A DNA stretch of 58,735 nucleotides from Dethiobacter sp. (GCA_018333395.1 JAGXSQ010000020.1:1-58735), one strand, 5' to 3'. Counted from the stretch's first letter, positions 45,823-55,570 are shown. Program-made: numbers and translations. The notes: generated by a model from the sequence alone, not told the origin.

Positions 45823-45851
45823 TAGACACGCTGGCAGACGTATAGTATAAT
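45823..45851 (+). promoter_or_regulatory. Promoter of the citramalate synthase gene
   Basis: TAGACA (45823-45828), a 17-base spacer and TATAAT (45846-45851). The leader of about 60 bases to the GTG start has no T-box or other recognised switch. Confidence 0.7.
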
Positions 45852-45915
45852 TAGTTTTAATTCTCTGCTAGTACGACTAAATTCATGCTCTTTATCTGCC
45901 GGGGAGGGGAGACCA

Positions 45916-47541
45916 GTGCAAAAGCTGACCATCTATGACACGACTTTACGTGATGGCGCGCAGCGTCAGGGCATTTCCTTTTCTGTTAGTGATAAGCTAA
46001 AAATAACCCAGCGGCTGGATGCCTTTGGTATCGACTACATCGAGGGCGGCTGGCCTGGTTCTAACCCCAAAGATATCGAATATTTCCGCAAGATTCGCCA
46101 GTGCGAACTGGTACAGGCCAAAGTTTCCGCTTTTGGCAGCACACGCCGCGCCGGCATCCGCGTTCGGGACGATCTTAACATCCAGGCGCTGCTGACTGCG
46201 GAAACCAGTGTCGTCACAATTTTCGGCAAGTCCTGGGATTTCCATGTGAGGGAAGCTCTTGGCACGACACTAGCCGAAAATCTGGCCATGATCGCTGATA
46301 CAGTGGCTTACCTCAAAGAAAAAGGTCGGGAAGTAATATATGACGCGGAACATTTTTTTGACGGCTACCGTTTCAACCAGGAGTATGCTTTGGCGACAAT
46401 TCAGGTCGCGGAGGCGGCTGGTGCTGACCTGATAGCGCTCTGCGACACCAACGGCGGATTGATGCCTTTTACGCTGCAGGAAGTGCTGCGGCATGTGCAG
46501 TCTGTGGTAAGGATTCCTCTTGGTATACATGTCCACGATGACTCCGGCACGGCAGTAGCCAATTCTATTATCGCCGCCAAAATGGGGACCAGCCAAATCC
46601 AAGGAAGCATCAATGGCTACGGTGAGCGTTGCGGTAATGCTAACCTCTGCACTATTATTCCCAACCTGCAGCTAAAGCTGAACATGCTAGTTGTTCACCC
46701 GGAGCGGCTAGAAGAACTGACGAATCTTTCCCGTTTTGTCGCCGAACTGGCCAACTTAAGTCTGCAGGAACAGCTCCCCTATGTAGGGGCTAATGCCTTT
46801 GCTCACAAAGGGGGCATTCACGTTGATGCCGTCCTGAAGCACGCCCACACTTATGAACACATCCAGCCGGAGTGTGTAGGGAATAAACGACGCATTCTTA
46901 TTTCTGAGCTGTCCGGCAAGAGCAATGTCCTCTACAAAGTACGGGAAAGCGATATTGATCTGACCAAAGAGACGCCGGAGACACAGCTTGTTCTGGAGAA
47001 AATCAAGGAACTCGAATACCAGGGCTATCAGTTTGAGGGAGCAGAAGCTTCCTTTGAATTGCTGGTTTGGAAGACGCTTAAAACTCATCAGCGTTTGTTT
47101 GAACTGCTCGGTGTGCGTACTATTGTGGAAAAACGAGGAGAAAACGGCGCTATCATTTCCGAAGCAACTGTCAAGCTGCGTATCGGCGACAAAGAATTTC
47201 TCACCGCCGGTGAGGGCAACGGTCCGGTGCACGCCCTCGACCAGGCACTGCGCAAAGCGCTGGAGCAGGTCTATCCTGAACTGAAACATCTCCATCTCGT
47301 AGACTATAAGGTACGGGTTCTAGACGGGAAGGACGGTACCGGTGCACGAGTACGCGTTCTGATTGAGACGCGTGACGACCGGAAGAAAAAGTCCTGGGGA
47401 ACGGTAGGCGTTTCGCCAAACATCATTGAAGCCAGTTGGCTTGCTTTGGTGGACAGCGTAGAATACGGGCTGATGTGCGCCGACAAGACCAAGATGAGGG
47501 AACTGCGCAAAACGGTCAAAGATTTCCGGATGGAAGGTTAA
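45916..47541 (+). CDS. cimA: (R)-citramalate synthase
   Basis: This 541-residue enzyme condenses pyruvate and acetyl-CoA, the entry of threonine-independent isoleucine synthesis. The GTG start follows GGGGAGGGGAGACCA. The HMGL-like barrel has IYDTTLRDGAQRQGISFS and HVHDDSGTAVANS. The segment GSINGYGERCGNANLCTIIPNLQLK and the C-terminal LeuA dimer domain match the long CimA type, distinct from LeuA and from homocitrate synthase. Its start motif DTTLRDGAQ.QG.S fits CimA. Confidence 0.93.
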   Translation: MQKLTIYDTTLRDGAQRQGISFSVSDKLKITQRLDAFGIDYIEGGWPGSNPKDIEYFRKIRQCELVQAKVSAFGSTRRAGIRVRDDLNIQALLTAETSVVTIFGKSWDFHVREALGTTLAENLAMIADTVAYLKEKGREVIYDAEHFFDGYRFNQEYALATIQVAEAAGADLIALCDTNGGLMPFTLQEVLRHVQSVVRIPLGIHVHDDSGTAVANSIIAAKMGTSQIQGSINGYGERCGNANLCTIIPNLQLKLNMLVVHPERLEELTNLSRFVAELANLSLQEQLPYVGANAFAHKGGIHVDAVLKHAHTYEHIQPECVGNKRRILISELSGKSNVLYKVRESDIDLTKETPETQLVLEKIKELEYQGYQFEGAEASFELLVWKTLKTHQRLFELLGVRTIVEKRGENGAIISEATVKLRIGDKEFLTAGEGNGPVHALDQALRKALEQVYPELKHLHLVDYKVRVLDGKDGTGARVRVLIETRDDRKKKSWGTVGVSPNIIEASWLALVDSVEYGLMCADKTKMRELRKTVKDFRMEG

Positions 47542-47544
47542 AGG

Positions 47545-48615
47545 ATGCGGGATTTGTATAGATTTGCTACAGGAATCGGCAGCTTTCCCTGCCAAGCGGC
47601 GTCGACGGCTCTGGAGATTGTTTTTAAATATTTGCCTGAATTACCGCACTGGCCACAACTGCCGGCCGGCGGGGAGGAAGAAGGGTTTATACGGCAATAC
47701 CTGTCGCCGCTTATCGACGGCGGCCTAGTGCAGATTACCTCTGGGCGCTCCCCGTATTTCGTTACTGATGCGCCCGATTGGCTGGAGCGGCAGACTGCTT
47801 TTTATACGAGCGCTTTGGCTGCGGAAGCAGAGAACTCTTGGGCAGCCTTTGGTTTTCCACCTTCTTCTGCTGTTGGTTTTTACGCTTTTCTTGAACAACT
47901 AGAGGAACGTGGCCTCGGCCAGGCGCGTTATCTTAAAGGACAGCTCTCCGGCCCGGTGACGCTCGGTCTGCAGTTGACGGATGCTGCACTGCAGCCGGCT
48001 TTCTATCGTGACGACCTGCGGGAAATGCTGGTAACAAGCCTCTCTTTGCAGTTGCGCTGGCAGATTGAAAAGCTTGCCTCAGCTGGCCTGCCGGTAATCA
48101 TTTTCATTGACGACCCGAGCCTCCTCTGCTTTGGGCAGTCGTCTTTCGTTGGACTTTCCCGGGAAGCAATCCAAAAAAGTCTGCGCGCCTTGGTGGACGT
48201 TGCCCACGAAGCAGGAGCGCTCGTCGGTGTTCACGCCTGTGCTGGTGTAGACTGGTCGATTCTCTTCGAACTTTCTTTTGACATTGTCAATGTTGATGTT
48301 TACCACTATTTCCCGTCACTGTTAGTCTATACTGCCGAACTTGGTCGCTACCTTGCCGGAGGGGGAATCTTGGCTTGGGGCCTGGTTCCTACGTCGCCTG
48401 CGGTGGAACAGGAGACGGCGGAAGCCCTGCTTGGACGACTAGAAGAGTATATAGGGACACTGGCGAAAAAAGGTTTGGACCGCGCACGGCTTAACGAACA
48501 GTTGCTGTTTACACCAAGTTGCGGCACCGGGACACTTTCCGCGAACCAAGCGGGAAAAGTCTATTCTCTGTTACAGGAAAGCAGTGTGCGCTATCGAAGT
48601 AGTTTTGGTAGCTGA
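47545..48615 (+). CDS. MetE-core-like (cobalamin-independent methionine synthase fold) methyltransferase
   Basis: The 356-residue protein corresponds to the C-terminal catalytic barrel of MetE (UROD/MetE-like) with no N-terminal half. Candidate zinc ligands are His230 and Cys232 in GVHACAGVDW and Cys326 in TPSCGTGTL. IIFIDDPSL stands where MetE has IDEPAL. Stand-alone MetE-core proteins transfer methyl groups from corrinoid proteins or other donors to homocysteine; the donor here is unknown. The ATG follows GGTTAAAGG directly after cimA, suggesting co-transcription. Uroporphyrinogen decarboxylase-type methyltransferase is the main alternative. Confidence 0.75.
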   Translation: MRDLYRFATGIGSFPCQAASTALEIVFKYLPELPHWPQLPAGGEEEGFIRQYLSPLIDGGLVQITSGRSPYFVTDAPDWLERQTAFYTSALAAEAENSWAAFGFPPSSAVGFYAFLEQLEERGLGQARYLKGQLSGPVTLGLQLTDAALQPAFYRDDLREMLVTSLSLQLRWQIEKLASAGLPVIIFIDDPSLLCFGQSSFVGLSREAIQKSLRALVDVAHEAGALVGVHACAGVDWSILFELSFDIVNVDVYHYFPSLLVYTAELGRYLAGGGILAWGLVPTSPAVEQETAEALLGRLEEYIGTLAKKGLDRARLNEQLLFTPSCGTGTLSANQAGKVYSLLQESSVRYRSSFGS

Positions 48616-48636
48616 TATCCAGAAGGTGAGCAGTAA

Positions 48637-50391
48637 GTGTCTCGTTTAAAACGGCTGTTAATCAAACTCGTCCCCTACTGGCTCTGGGTTATGGGGGCGG
48701 CTATTTCTGTTTTGATAGTGATGGGAATGAGCTTGGTCGTTCCCCAGCTTTTTCGTTTTGCCATTGACGAGGCTATCCTGGGAGGACAGGCTTTTTATCT
48801 GCCTTTGATAGGTGCTCTACTTATCGGCGTTACGATAATCAAGGGCATTTTTTCTTTTACGCAGCGTTACTGGATGGAGCGGGTGGCTCAAAAAGTAATC
48901 TATAATCTGCGTAACCAGCTTTTTGAGCATCTGCAACAGCTTTCTTTTTCTTTTTATGAGCACACTCAAACTGGTCAGCTAATGAGTCGCGTCACTTCCG
49001 ACGTGGAAATGTTAAAACGGTTTTTGGGCTTTGGTCTGCTACATCTTTTCCAGGGTGCTGTCACTTTTGCAGGAGTTTTGGCAGTTATGTTCTCCATGCA
49101 CTGGCGACTTTCCCTGCTTATCATCCTGTCACTGCCTGCCGTTACGCTGGCCATCATCCGCTTTGGCCGTAACGTGGGCCCTGCTTATCAGGCCGTCCAG
49201 GAAGAACTGGCCGACCTGACCAGCGTACTGCAGCAAAATCTGTCCGGCATCCGTACCGTAAAGGCTTTTGGCCAAGAGGCGGCTGAAGCTGCGCAGTTTG
49301 ACCGGCGCAGTGTGGGCCTGCTCCATAAAAACCTGATTGCCGTCCGGATCTGGTCTTACTATTTTCCTCTGATCAGCTTTCTGACCGGGCTGTCAGCCGC
49401 AGTCATCCTCTGGTATGGCGGGCGGGAGGTGGTAGCCGGAAGGATGATGCTTGGCGAGCTGGTAGCTTTTAACAGTTATCTGCTGTTGCTGGTGATGCCC
49501 ATGCGTATGCTGGGCTGGGTAGTCAACCTTTCGCAACGCGCCTTGGCTTCTGCTGGGCGTGTTTTTGAGGTTCTGGACACCCGGCCGGAAGTATACGACC
49601 TGCCTACTGCCGGGGACCTGTCTGCTACCTGCGGCGAGGTTACTTTTGCCGACGTTTCCTTTTCCTATCGTGAAGGCGTAGAGGCGTTGCGGAGTATTTC
49701 CTTTACCGCCCGTCCGGGGCAGAAAGTGGCTGTTGTTGGCGCTACCGGCTCAGGCAAGACGACACTGGTCAACCTGATTCCCCGCCACTATGACCCTACG
49801 GAAGGCCAACTTCTGCTGGATGGCCAGGATTTGCGAGAGTTTACTCTGCGCTCCCTGCGCAGTCAAATAGGCGTCGTCTCCCAGGAAACGTTTTTGTTTT
49901 CCACGACTATGGCAGAGAACATCGGCTATGGCAATCCGGCGGCCGGGCGAGAGGCCATTGAGGCTGCAGCCAGAGCCGCTCAAATCCACGATTTTATCAT
50001 CACGCTGCCGCAAGGCTACGAGACGATGGTAGGCGAACGGGGGATTAATCTTTCCGGCGGGCAGAAACAGCGCCTTGCTATCGCTAGAGCACTGCTGAAA
50101 GACCCCAAAATCCTGATTTTGGACGACTATACTTCCAGTGTTGACACCCATACGGAGCATCTGATCCGTCAGGCTCTTGATTTTCTGATGAAAGACCGGA
50201 CCTGCTTTATTATTGCGCAACGGCTTTCCACCGTCATGACGGCGGACCTGATTCTGGTGCTGGAGGACGGTAGGATTGCCTCCCGTGGTACCCATCTAGA
50301 GTTGCTGGGCAGCAGTACGCTTTACGCCGAAATTTACAGGCTGCAACTGGGTGTCGGCGCACATGCTGGCTGTGAAGGAGGTGGGCTATAA
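48637..50391 (+). CDS. ABC exporter subunit with degenerate ATP site (half-transporter 1)
   Basis: A 584-residue ABC exporter half: six membrane segments (about 15-305), then a nucleotide-binding domain. Walker A GATGSGKTT and signature LSGGQKQRL are normal, but Walker B ends LILDDYTSSVD with Asp where the catalytic Glu is usual (about 495), and the switch loop reads AQRLS with Gln for His (about 527). This is the pattern of the degenerate subunit of heterodimeric exporters such as TM287/288 and BmrCD. It starts at a GTG and overlaps the partner by one base. Confidence 0.9.
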   Translation: MSRLKRLLIKLVPYWLWVMGAAISVLIVMGMSLVVPQLFRFAIDEAILGGQAFYLPLIGALLIGVTIIKGIFSFTQRYWMERVAQKVIYNLRNQLFEHLQQLSFSFYEHTQTGQLMSRVTSDVEMLKRFLGFGLLHLFQGAVTFAGVLAVMFSMHWRLSLLIILSLPAVTLAIIRFGRNVGPAYQAVQEELADLTSVLQQNLSGIRTVKAFGQEAAEAAQFDRRSVGLLHKNLIAVRIWSYYFPLISFLTGLSAAVILWYGGREVVAGRMMLGELVAFNSYLLLLVMPMRMLGWVVNLSQRALASAGRVFEVLDTRPEVYDLPTAGDLSATCGEVTFADVSFSYREGVEALRSISFTARPGQKVAVVGATGSGKTTLVNLIPRHYDPTEGQLLLDGQDLREFTLRSLRSQIGVVSQETFLFSTTMAENIGYGNPAAGREAIEAAARAAQIHDFIITLPQGYETMVGERGINLSGGQKQRLAIARALLKDPKILILDDYTSSVDTHTEHLIRQALDFLMKDRTCFIIAQRLSTVMTADLILVLEDGRIASRGTHLELLGSSTLYAEIYRLQLGVGAHAGCEGGGL

Positions 50392-52160
50392 TGGATCACC
50401 TGCTCCACCAGGCAGGCTCCCTAGAGGAAAGAGTGCCGCTTGATGCGCGTGTCCTGAGTCGCCTGCTCGCGCTTATCCGTCCTTACCGCTGGCAGACTTT
50501 CTGTGCCCTGCTTCTCATGATACTCGCTTCTTTGACTACGCTGGCTGGTCCGTATCTGGTGATGCTGGCTATAGACACGGCCATCGGCACGGGGGATCTT
50601 TCCCGTCTGAACACACTGGTGCTCCTCTTTCTCCTGGCGCATCTGCTGAACTGGCTGGCCTCCTTTGGCCAGCAGTACCTGATGGCGCTGGTCGGTCATC
50701 AGGTCATTTATACCTTACGCGGACAGCTTTTTGGCCGCTTGCAACGCTTGCCTTTTCGTTATTTCGACAAGCACTCCACCGGCCGCTTGATGTCCCGTGT
50801 CACTAACGACACAGAAGCACTGACGGAAATGATTTCCGGCGGCATTCCCCATATTTTCGGTGACTCGCTTCTGCTTCTTGGCATCATTGTCATCATGCTG
50901 CACGAGCATTGGCAAATGGCTCTGCTTACATTTACCACCCTGCCGCTTCTCGTGCTGTCGGCAACCTATTTTCGCAATCGTGTACTCCACGCCTACCGGC
51001 AGGTACGAGAAAAAATTGCCGATGTTAACGCCAATCTGCAAGAGAGCATTTCCGGTATCCGCGTTACCCAGTCTTTTACGCGTGAAGAAGAAAATGCGGC
51101 ACGCTTTGACCGTGTTAATCTGGAAAACTATACGGCCAATATGCAGGCTATCTCGCTTTTTTCCTTCTTCCTGCCCTTTGTGGAGGTCATTGGCGCGTTT
51201 GGCACTGCTCTAGTCCTTTGGTACGGCGGTGGTCAGGCTGTCCAGAATATGTTGGAGCTTGGTACACTTTACCTGTTCCTGGACTATGTCTCTCGCTTTT
51301 ACGCGCCAATCCGTGACCTTTCCCAAGTTTACAACAGCTTGCAGTCAGCGCTGGCCGCGGCGGAGAAAATCTTCACCGTCCTTGACACGGACGCAGAACA
51401 AGACGCTCCCGAAGCGCTAACGCTACCACGTGTCAGCGGCCATTTAGTCTTTGAAGAGGTCAGTTTTGCCTACGAAGAAGACCAGGAGGTGCTATCCCGC
51501 ATCAGCTTTGAACTGCCGGCCGGGCAGACACTGGCGCTGGTAGGACCTACCGGCGCTGGCAAGACAACTATCATCAACCTGCTCTGCCGCTTCTATACGC
51601 CGACCGGCGGCCGCATCCTGCTCGACGGATACGATACTGCCGCCGTCACACTGGCGTCACTGCGGGAGCAAATAGGCCTGGTGCTGCAGGATACCTTCCT
51701 GTTTGACAGCACAGTACGGGAAAACATTCTTTTTGGCCACCCCGACGCTACGGAGCAGGAAATGGTAAAGGCAGCCCAGGCCGTACATGCTCATTCCTTC
51801 ATTACGGCGTTGCCCGCAGGTTATGATACCCGTGTCCATGAACGGGGCAGCCTGCTTTCCGCCGGACAACGCCAGTTGGTAGCCTTTGCCCGTGCCCTCT
51901 TACGCAATCCGGCGATCCTGATCCTAGATGAGGCCACGGCCAGTGTCGACACCCACACGGAGGCTCAAATTCAGGAGGCTTTAAAAACGCTCCTGGCGGG
52001 TCGTACCTCCATTATTATCGCTCACCGCCTCTCCACCGTAGAGCTTGCTGCTAAGATCATCGTTTTGGACAAGGGACGCCTGATTCAGCAGGGCACACAC
52101 CGCGAGTTAGCCTCTATCCCCGGCCTCTACAGGGAGCTTCTGGAAAGAACACAGAAATAA
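50391..52160 (+). CDS. ABC exporter subunit with canonical Walker B (half-transporter 2)
   Basis: The 589-residue partner has six membrane segments and an NBD with Walker A GPTGAGKTT, Walker B LILDEATASVD (catalytic Glu, about 512) and switch His in AHRLST. Its signature is LLSAGQRQL, Ala for Gly, which would face the partner's Walker A, so the dimer has one consensus and one degenerate ATP site. GAAGGAGGTGGGCTATA precedes the ATG. Heterodimeric exporters of this type are often drug or lipid pumps; the substrate is unknown. Confidence 0.92.
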   Translation: MDHLLHQAGSLEERVPLDARVLSRLLALIRPYRWQTFCALLLMILASLTTLAGPYLVMLAIDTAIGTGDLSRLNTLVLLFLLAHLLNWLASFGQQYLMALVGHQVIYTLRGQLFGRLQRLPFRYFDKHSTGRLMSRVTNDTEALTEMISGGIPHIFGDSLLLLGIIVIMLHEHWQMALLTFTTLPLLVLSATYFRNRVLHAYRQVREKIADVNANLQESISGIRVTQSFTREEENAARFDRVNLENYTANMQAISLFSFFLPFVEVIGAFGTALVLWYGGGQAVQNMLELGTLYLFLDYVSRFYAPIRDLSQVYNSLQSALAAAEKIFTVLDTDAEQDAPEALTLPRVSGHLVFEEVSFAYEEDQEVLSRISFELPAGQTLALVGPTGAGKTTIINLLCRFYTPTGGRILLDGYDTAAVTLASLREQIGLVLQDTFLFDSTVRENILFGHPDATEQEMVKAAQAVHAHSFITALPAGYDTRVHERGSLLSAGQRQLVAFARALLRNPAILILDEATASVDTHTEAQIQEALKTLLAGRTSIIIAHRLSTVELAAKIIVLDKGRLIQQGTHRELASIPGLYRELLERTQK

Positions 52161-52271
52161 CGCAAATATCTAACAGAGAGTCTGGAAAGCCTGTGCTAGA
52201 GTGTATCTTGCCCCCCCTAGGTAGGCTATGATATAGTTAAGGCGCAATGCGAGGAATGGAGGAAGGATCCG

Positions 52272-53333
52272 TTGGTGGAAGTTAAACGTTTTCTAAGAGA
52301 TATCTGTCAAGCACCAGGCATCTCCGGCTACGAGCACCATGTAGCACAAGTAGTTAAAGCGGCTTTCTGCCGCTATGCCAATGAAGTGCGGCAGGACCGC
52401 CTAGGCAACGTTGTCTTTTATAAAAAGGGAGCGGGAGAGGATGGGCAGCGGCCGCGCCTCCTGTTGGCAGCTCACATGGACGAGATTGGCCTGATGGTAA
52501 CTAAAATCGAAGAAGGCGGCTTTCCGCGCTTCGCTGCCGTGGGCGGTATCGACCCGCGCACCATCGTCGCGCAGGAAGTTATCCTCTACGGACGTGAAAC
52601 TTTAGCTGGTGTCATCGGCGTCAAACCACCACACCTTACTGATGAAGAGGAGCGGGGAAAAGGACACAAAATAGAAGACCTGTACCTTGATTTAGCTTTG
52701 CCAGAGGAGCAGGTGCGTAAATTGGTAACGCCCGGGGACTTGGCTGTTATCCGCCGCGAAGCCCTACAATTGGCAGGAGGAGCCATGTCCGCTAAGGCGC
52801 TTGATGACCGTGCCGGTATAGCTGTGCTGCTCTGCTGTTTGGACGAACTGGAGCGTTTGCATCATGCGGCCGACATCTACGCTGTGGCTACCGTCCAGGA
52901 AGAGGTAGGCGTGCGTGGCGCTGCCGTTGCTACCTACGGAGTGGTGCCGGATGTGGGTATTGCTGTGGACGTTACCCATGGAGAAATGCCTGGTGTACCT
53001 GAACACGATACCTCCGCTATCGGTAAAGGCCCTGTTATTACTTTGGGTCCTAATATTCATCCCAAAATCAGTGCGGAACTGATCCGCTTGGCCAAGGAAT
53101 ACCGTCTCCCTTACCAGCTGGACACCGCTCCCGGTGTCACCGGCACCGATGCTAGGGCCATCCAAGTGACGCGCGGCGGCATTCCTACCGGCCTTGTTTC
53201 TGTTCCGCTTCGTTACATGCATACTTCGGTGGAGCTTGCGGAAACAGAGGATATCAAGCTGGCCGGGCGGCTGCTGGCCCTCTTTATCGCAGCTCTAGAC
53301 ACAGCGTATGTGGAGGGCTTGACATGCTTCTAA
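52272..53333 (+). CDS. M42 family metallopeptidase, first of three
   Basis: This 353-residue aminopeptidase of the glutamyl aminopeptidase/endoglucanase M42 family starts at TTG 52272, or GTG 52275, after GGAGG. Metal and catalytic residues appear as AAHMDEIG (His68), ALDDRAG, VQEEVGVRGA, AVDVTH, and RYMHTSVE. M42 enzymes form tetrahedral dodecamers (TET) that trim peptides in the cytosol. It overlaps the next gene by 10 bases. Two further homologues follow, so hetero-oligomers with different specificity are possible. Confidence 0.92.
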   Translation: MVEVKRFLRDICQAPGISGYEHHVAQVVKAAFCRYANEVRQDRLGNVVFYKKGAGEDGQRPRLLLAAHMDEIGLMVTKIEEGGFPRFAAVGGIDPRTIVAQEVILYGRETLAGVIGVKPPHLTDEEERGKGHKIEDLYLDLALPEEQVRKLVTPGDLAVIRREALQLAGGAMSAKALDDRAGIAVLLCCLDELERLHHAADIYAVATVQEEVGVRGAAVATYGVVPDVGIAVDVTHGEMPGVPEHDTSAIGKGPVITLGPNIHPKISAELIRLAKEYRLPYQLDTAPGVTGTDARAIQVTRGGIPTGLVSVPLRYMHTSVELAETEDIKLAGRLLALFIAALDTAYVEGLTCF

Positions 53334-54355
53334 AACGGTTAAGCGAAGCGTATGGTGTTTCCGGCGACGAGGGAGAGGTTCGTGATATCCTTAGCGAAGA
53401 GCTGGTCGGGCATGGCGAACTGCGTACTGACACTATTGGCAACCTGTTTGTACATAAGAATACCGGTCGCCAGCCGCGGGTGATGCTGGCGGCGCACATG
53501 GATGAAGTCGGCCTAATCGTCGTAGGCCATGAAAAAAGCGGCCTGCTCCGCGTGCATAAAGTAGGTAGTATTGACGATCGAGTGCTTGTTTCCAAGCCGG
53601 TTGTGGTAGGCAAGAACAGGGTGCCTGGCGTTATAGGCGCCAAGCCCATCCATTTACAGAAGCCGGAAGAACGCAAGAAAGCAATCAATATTGAGAATTT
53701 GTTTGTTGACTTGGGTGCGCGCAGCCAGGATGAAGCGGAGAAACTGGCCAAAATCGGTGACTATGTGGCCTTTAAAGCCGGAACTCGGGAAATAGGGGAG
53801 AACTGTCTGGTAGGGAAAGCGTTTGATAACCGGGCTGGCTGTGCCATCCTGGCGGAGGTACTCAAGGAAGATTACGCTTTGGATCTGACCGGTGTGTTTA
53901 CAGTCCAGGAAGAAATTGGTCTGCGCGGCTCCGGAGTTGCGGCCTACAGCGTCTATCCAGATTTTGCGCTGGTCATTGAGACAACGTCCGCTTCCGATGT
54001 GCCGGGCACTAAAGAAGCCGGACATGTGACGAAGCTTGGCGCAGGTCCGGCCCTTACCTTGATGGACTCTTCCTTTATTGCCCCGCAACAGGTAGTAGAC
54101 CTGCTGGTGCAGACAGCCGAAAAACACGCTATCCCTTATCAGTTTCGCCGCTTGACTACCGCCGCTACCGATGCCGGCAAGATTTCGCAGACCCACGCAG
54201 GGATTTTGACAGCGGTGGTGTCTGTTCCCTGCCGCTATATCCACTCCCCCGCCTCAATCCTTAGTCTAAGTGACTGGCAGAATACGCTGCGGTTGGTCAG
54301 GGCAATACTGAACTCTATTGCTGAAGGAGGTCTGCCCGTATGCGGGAATTATTAA
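53324..54355 (+). CDS. M42 family metallopeptidase, second of three
   Basis: A 343-residue M42 aminopeptidase with AAHMDEVG, AFDNRAG, VQEEIGLRGSG, VIETTSASD, and RYIHSP. All usual metal ligands are kept, with Glu in the position where the other two have Asp (VIETT against VDVT). It differs in sequence from both neighbours, so the array is an old duplication. It overlaps each neighbour by 10-16 bases. Confidence 0.92.
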   Translation: MLLKRLSEAYGVSGDEGEVRDILSEELVGHGELRTDTIGNLFVHKNTGRQPRVMLAAHMDEVGLIVVGHEKSGLLRVHKVGSIDDRVLVSKPVVVGKNRVPGVIGAKPIHLQKPEERKKAINIENLFVDLGARSQDEAEKLAKIGDYVAFKAGTREIGENCLVGKAFDNRAGCAILAEVLKEDYALDLTGVFTVQEEIGLRGSGVAAYSVYPDFALVIETTSASDVPGTKEAGHVTKLGAGPALTLMDSSFIAPQQVVDLLVQTAEKHAIPYQFRRLTTAATDAGKISQTHAGILTAVVSVPCRYIHSPASILSLSDWQNTLRLVRAILNSIAEGGLPVCGNY

Positions 54356-55359
54356 AAAAACTAAGTGAAGCTTATGGCCCTTCCGGTCGTGAACAGCAGA
54401 TGGGCCAGTTGATCAGTGACGAGGTTAGGCCATATGTCGATGAAGTCTTTACCGATGCTATGGGGAATCTGTATGCGGTAAAAAGGGGCCGCGGCGCCAA
54501 GGTGATGGTGGCGGCTCACATGGACGAAATTGGGATTATCATCACCTATATTGAAGAAAAAGGGTTTCTGCGCTTCAGCAACATCGGCGGTGTTTCCCCT
54601 TACGTTCTGCTTGGTCAGAAAGTCGTTTTTGGCAATGGCACCGTGGGCACCGTGGGTATGGAGAAGCTGGAAGATATCAAGAAACTAGCCTTTGATAAAA
54701 TGTATCTGGACATCGGTGCCGCAAACAGAGAAGAGGCGGCCGCCAAAGTGCGTATCGGCGATATTGCCACCTATTTGCAGGAACTGACCTTCAACGGCAA
54801 TCGCGCCATAGGCAAGGCTATGGATAATCGCGCCGGCTGTGCCGTCCTCCTCCAGACCATTAAGGAACTGGGTCAGACGGAAAACGAGGTCTATGCCGTC
54901 TTTACAGCCCAAGAGGAAGTGGGTCTGCGTGGTTCTCGCACTTCCAGCTACCGCCTGAATCCGGACCTGGGACTGGCCGTGGACGTAACGCTGGTGGGAG
55001 ATACGCCCGAGCCTGCTGTAGCAATGGACGTTTATCTTGGCAAAGGGCCTGCCGTGAAAATCAAAGACGCCTCCGTAATCTGCCATCCGCGTTTAAAAGA
55101 ACTGCTGCTTGATTTGGCCGGAAAAGAGAATATCCCCTGCCAACTGGAGGTGCTGCTGACTGGCGGCACAGACGCCGGTGCTATCCACCTGACGAAAGAG
55201 GGAATACCCTCAGGCGTTATTTCCATCCCTTGCCGCTACGTCCATACTCCAGGAGAGATGGTGGATCTGACGGACATGGAAAATGCAGTTCGGTTGTTGA
55301 ACGCCTTTCTTTCCATGCCTCTGAAGATGCAGGAAATTTTCCCTTGCTACCTGACATAG
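54340..55359 (+). CDS. M42 family metallopeptidase, third of three
   Basis: This 339-residue M42 aminopeptidase has AAHMDEIG, AMDNRAG, AQEEVGLRGSR, AVDVTLVGDTPE and RYVHTPGEM. GAAGGAGGTCTGCCCGT precedes the ATG. It ends the three-gene array and is followed by a 211-base gap before the pantothenate genes. Confidence 0.92.
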   Translation: MRELLKKLSEAYGPSGREQQMGQLISDEVRPYVDEVFTDAMGNLYAVKRGRGAKVMVAAHMDEIGIIITYIEEKGFLRFSNIGGVSPYVLLGQKVVFGNGTVGTVGMEKLEDIKKLAFDKMYLDIGAANREEAAAKVRIGDIATYLQELTFNGNRAIGKAMDNRAGCAVLLQTIKELGQTENEVYAVFTAQEEVGLRGSRTSSYRLNPDLGLAVDVTLVGDTPEPAVAMDVYLGKGPAVKIKDASVICHPRLKELLLDLAGKENIPCQLEVLLTGGTDAGAIHLTKEGIPSGVISIPCRYVHTPGEMVDLTDMENAVRLLNAFLSMPLKMQEIFPCYLT

Positions 55360-55373
55360 CCTTATGGTAGAAT
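55344..55373 (+). promoter_or_regulatory. Possible promoter of the pantothenate operon
   Basis: TTGCTA (55344-55349), an 18-base spacer and TAGAAT (55368-55373) at the end of the third M42 gene. The leader to the first start is about 190 bases. It has no recognised riboswitch, although a frame open through it joins the first gene in phase (from 55454). Confidence 0.45.
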
Positions 55374-55570
55374 ACCGGTATCAGGGTGGCATTGCCCGGC
55401 AAGCTGCACCTGGCAGATGGTGAATTTCTTTTGGCCGTAGCTCTGCGAACTGCTTGGAGCCATTGTGGATGGACCGGGACAGGAGGAAGGGAAGAGTGTA
55501 TGTTGTGCCTTCTGACGCGGTCAGGGGGCATTGTTTTTATGCCGGGAATAATTTCACAAGGAGGACAGCT

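Noticed and set aside
45852..45915. T-box or attenuator in the citramalate synthase leader
   Set aside because: The leader is only about 60 bases and lacks the GGTGG-ACCGCG core and a terminator.
46756..47295. 179-codon minus-strand frame inside cimA
   Set aside because: It is antisense to the LeuA-type C-terminal region and shows no motif or ribosome binding site of its own.
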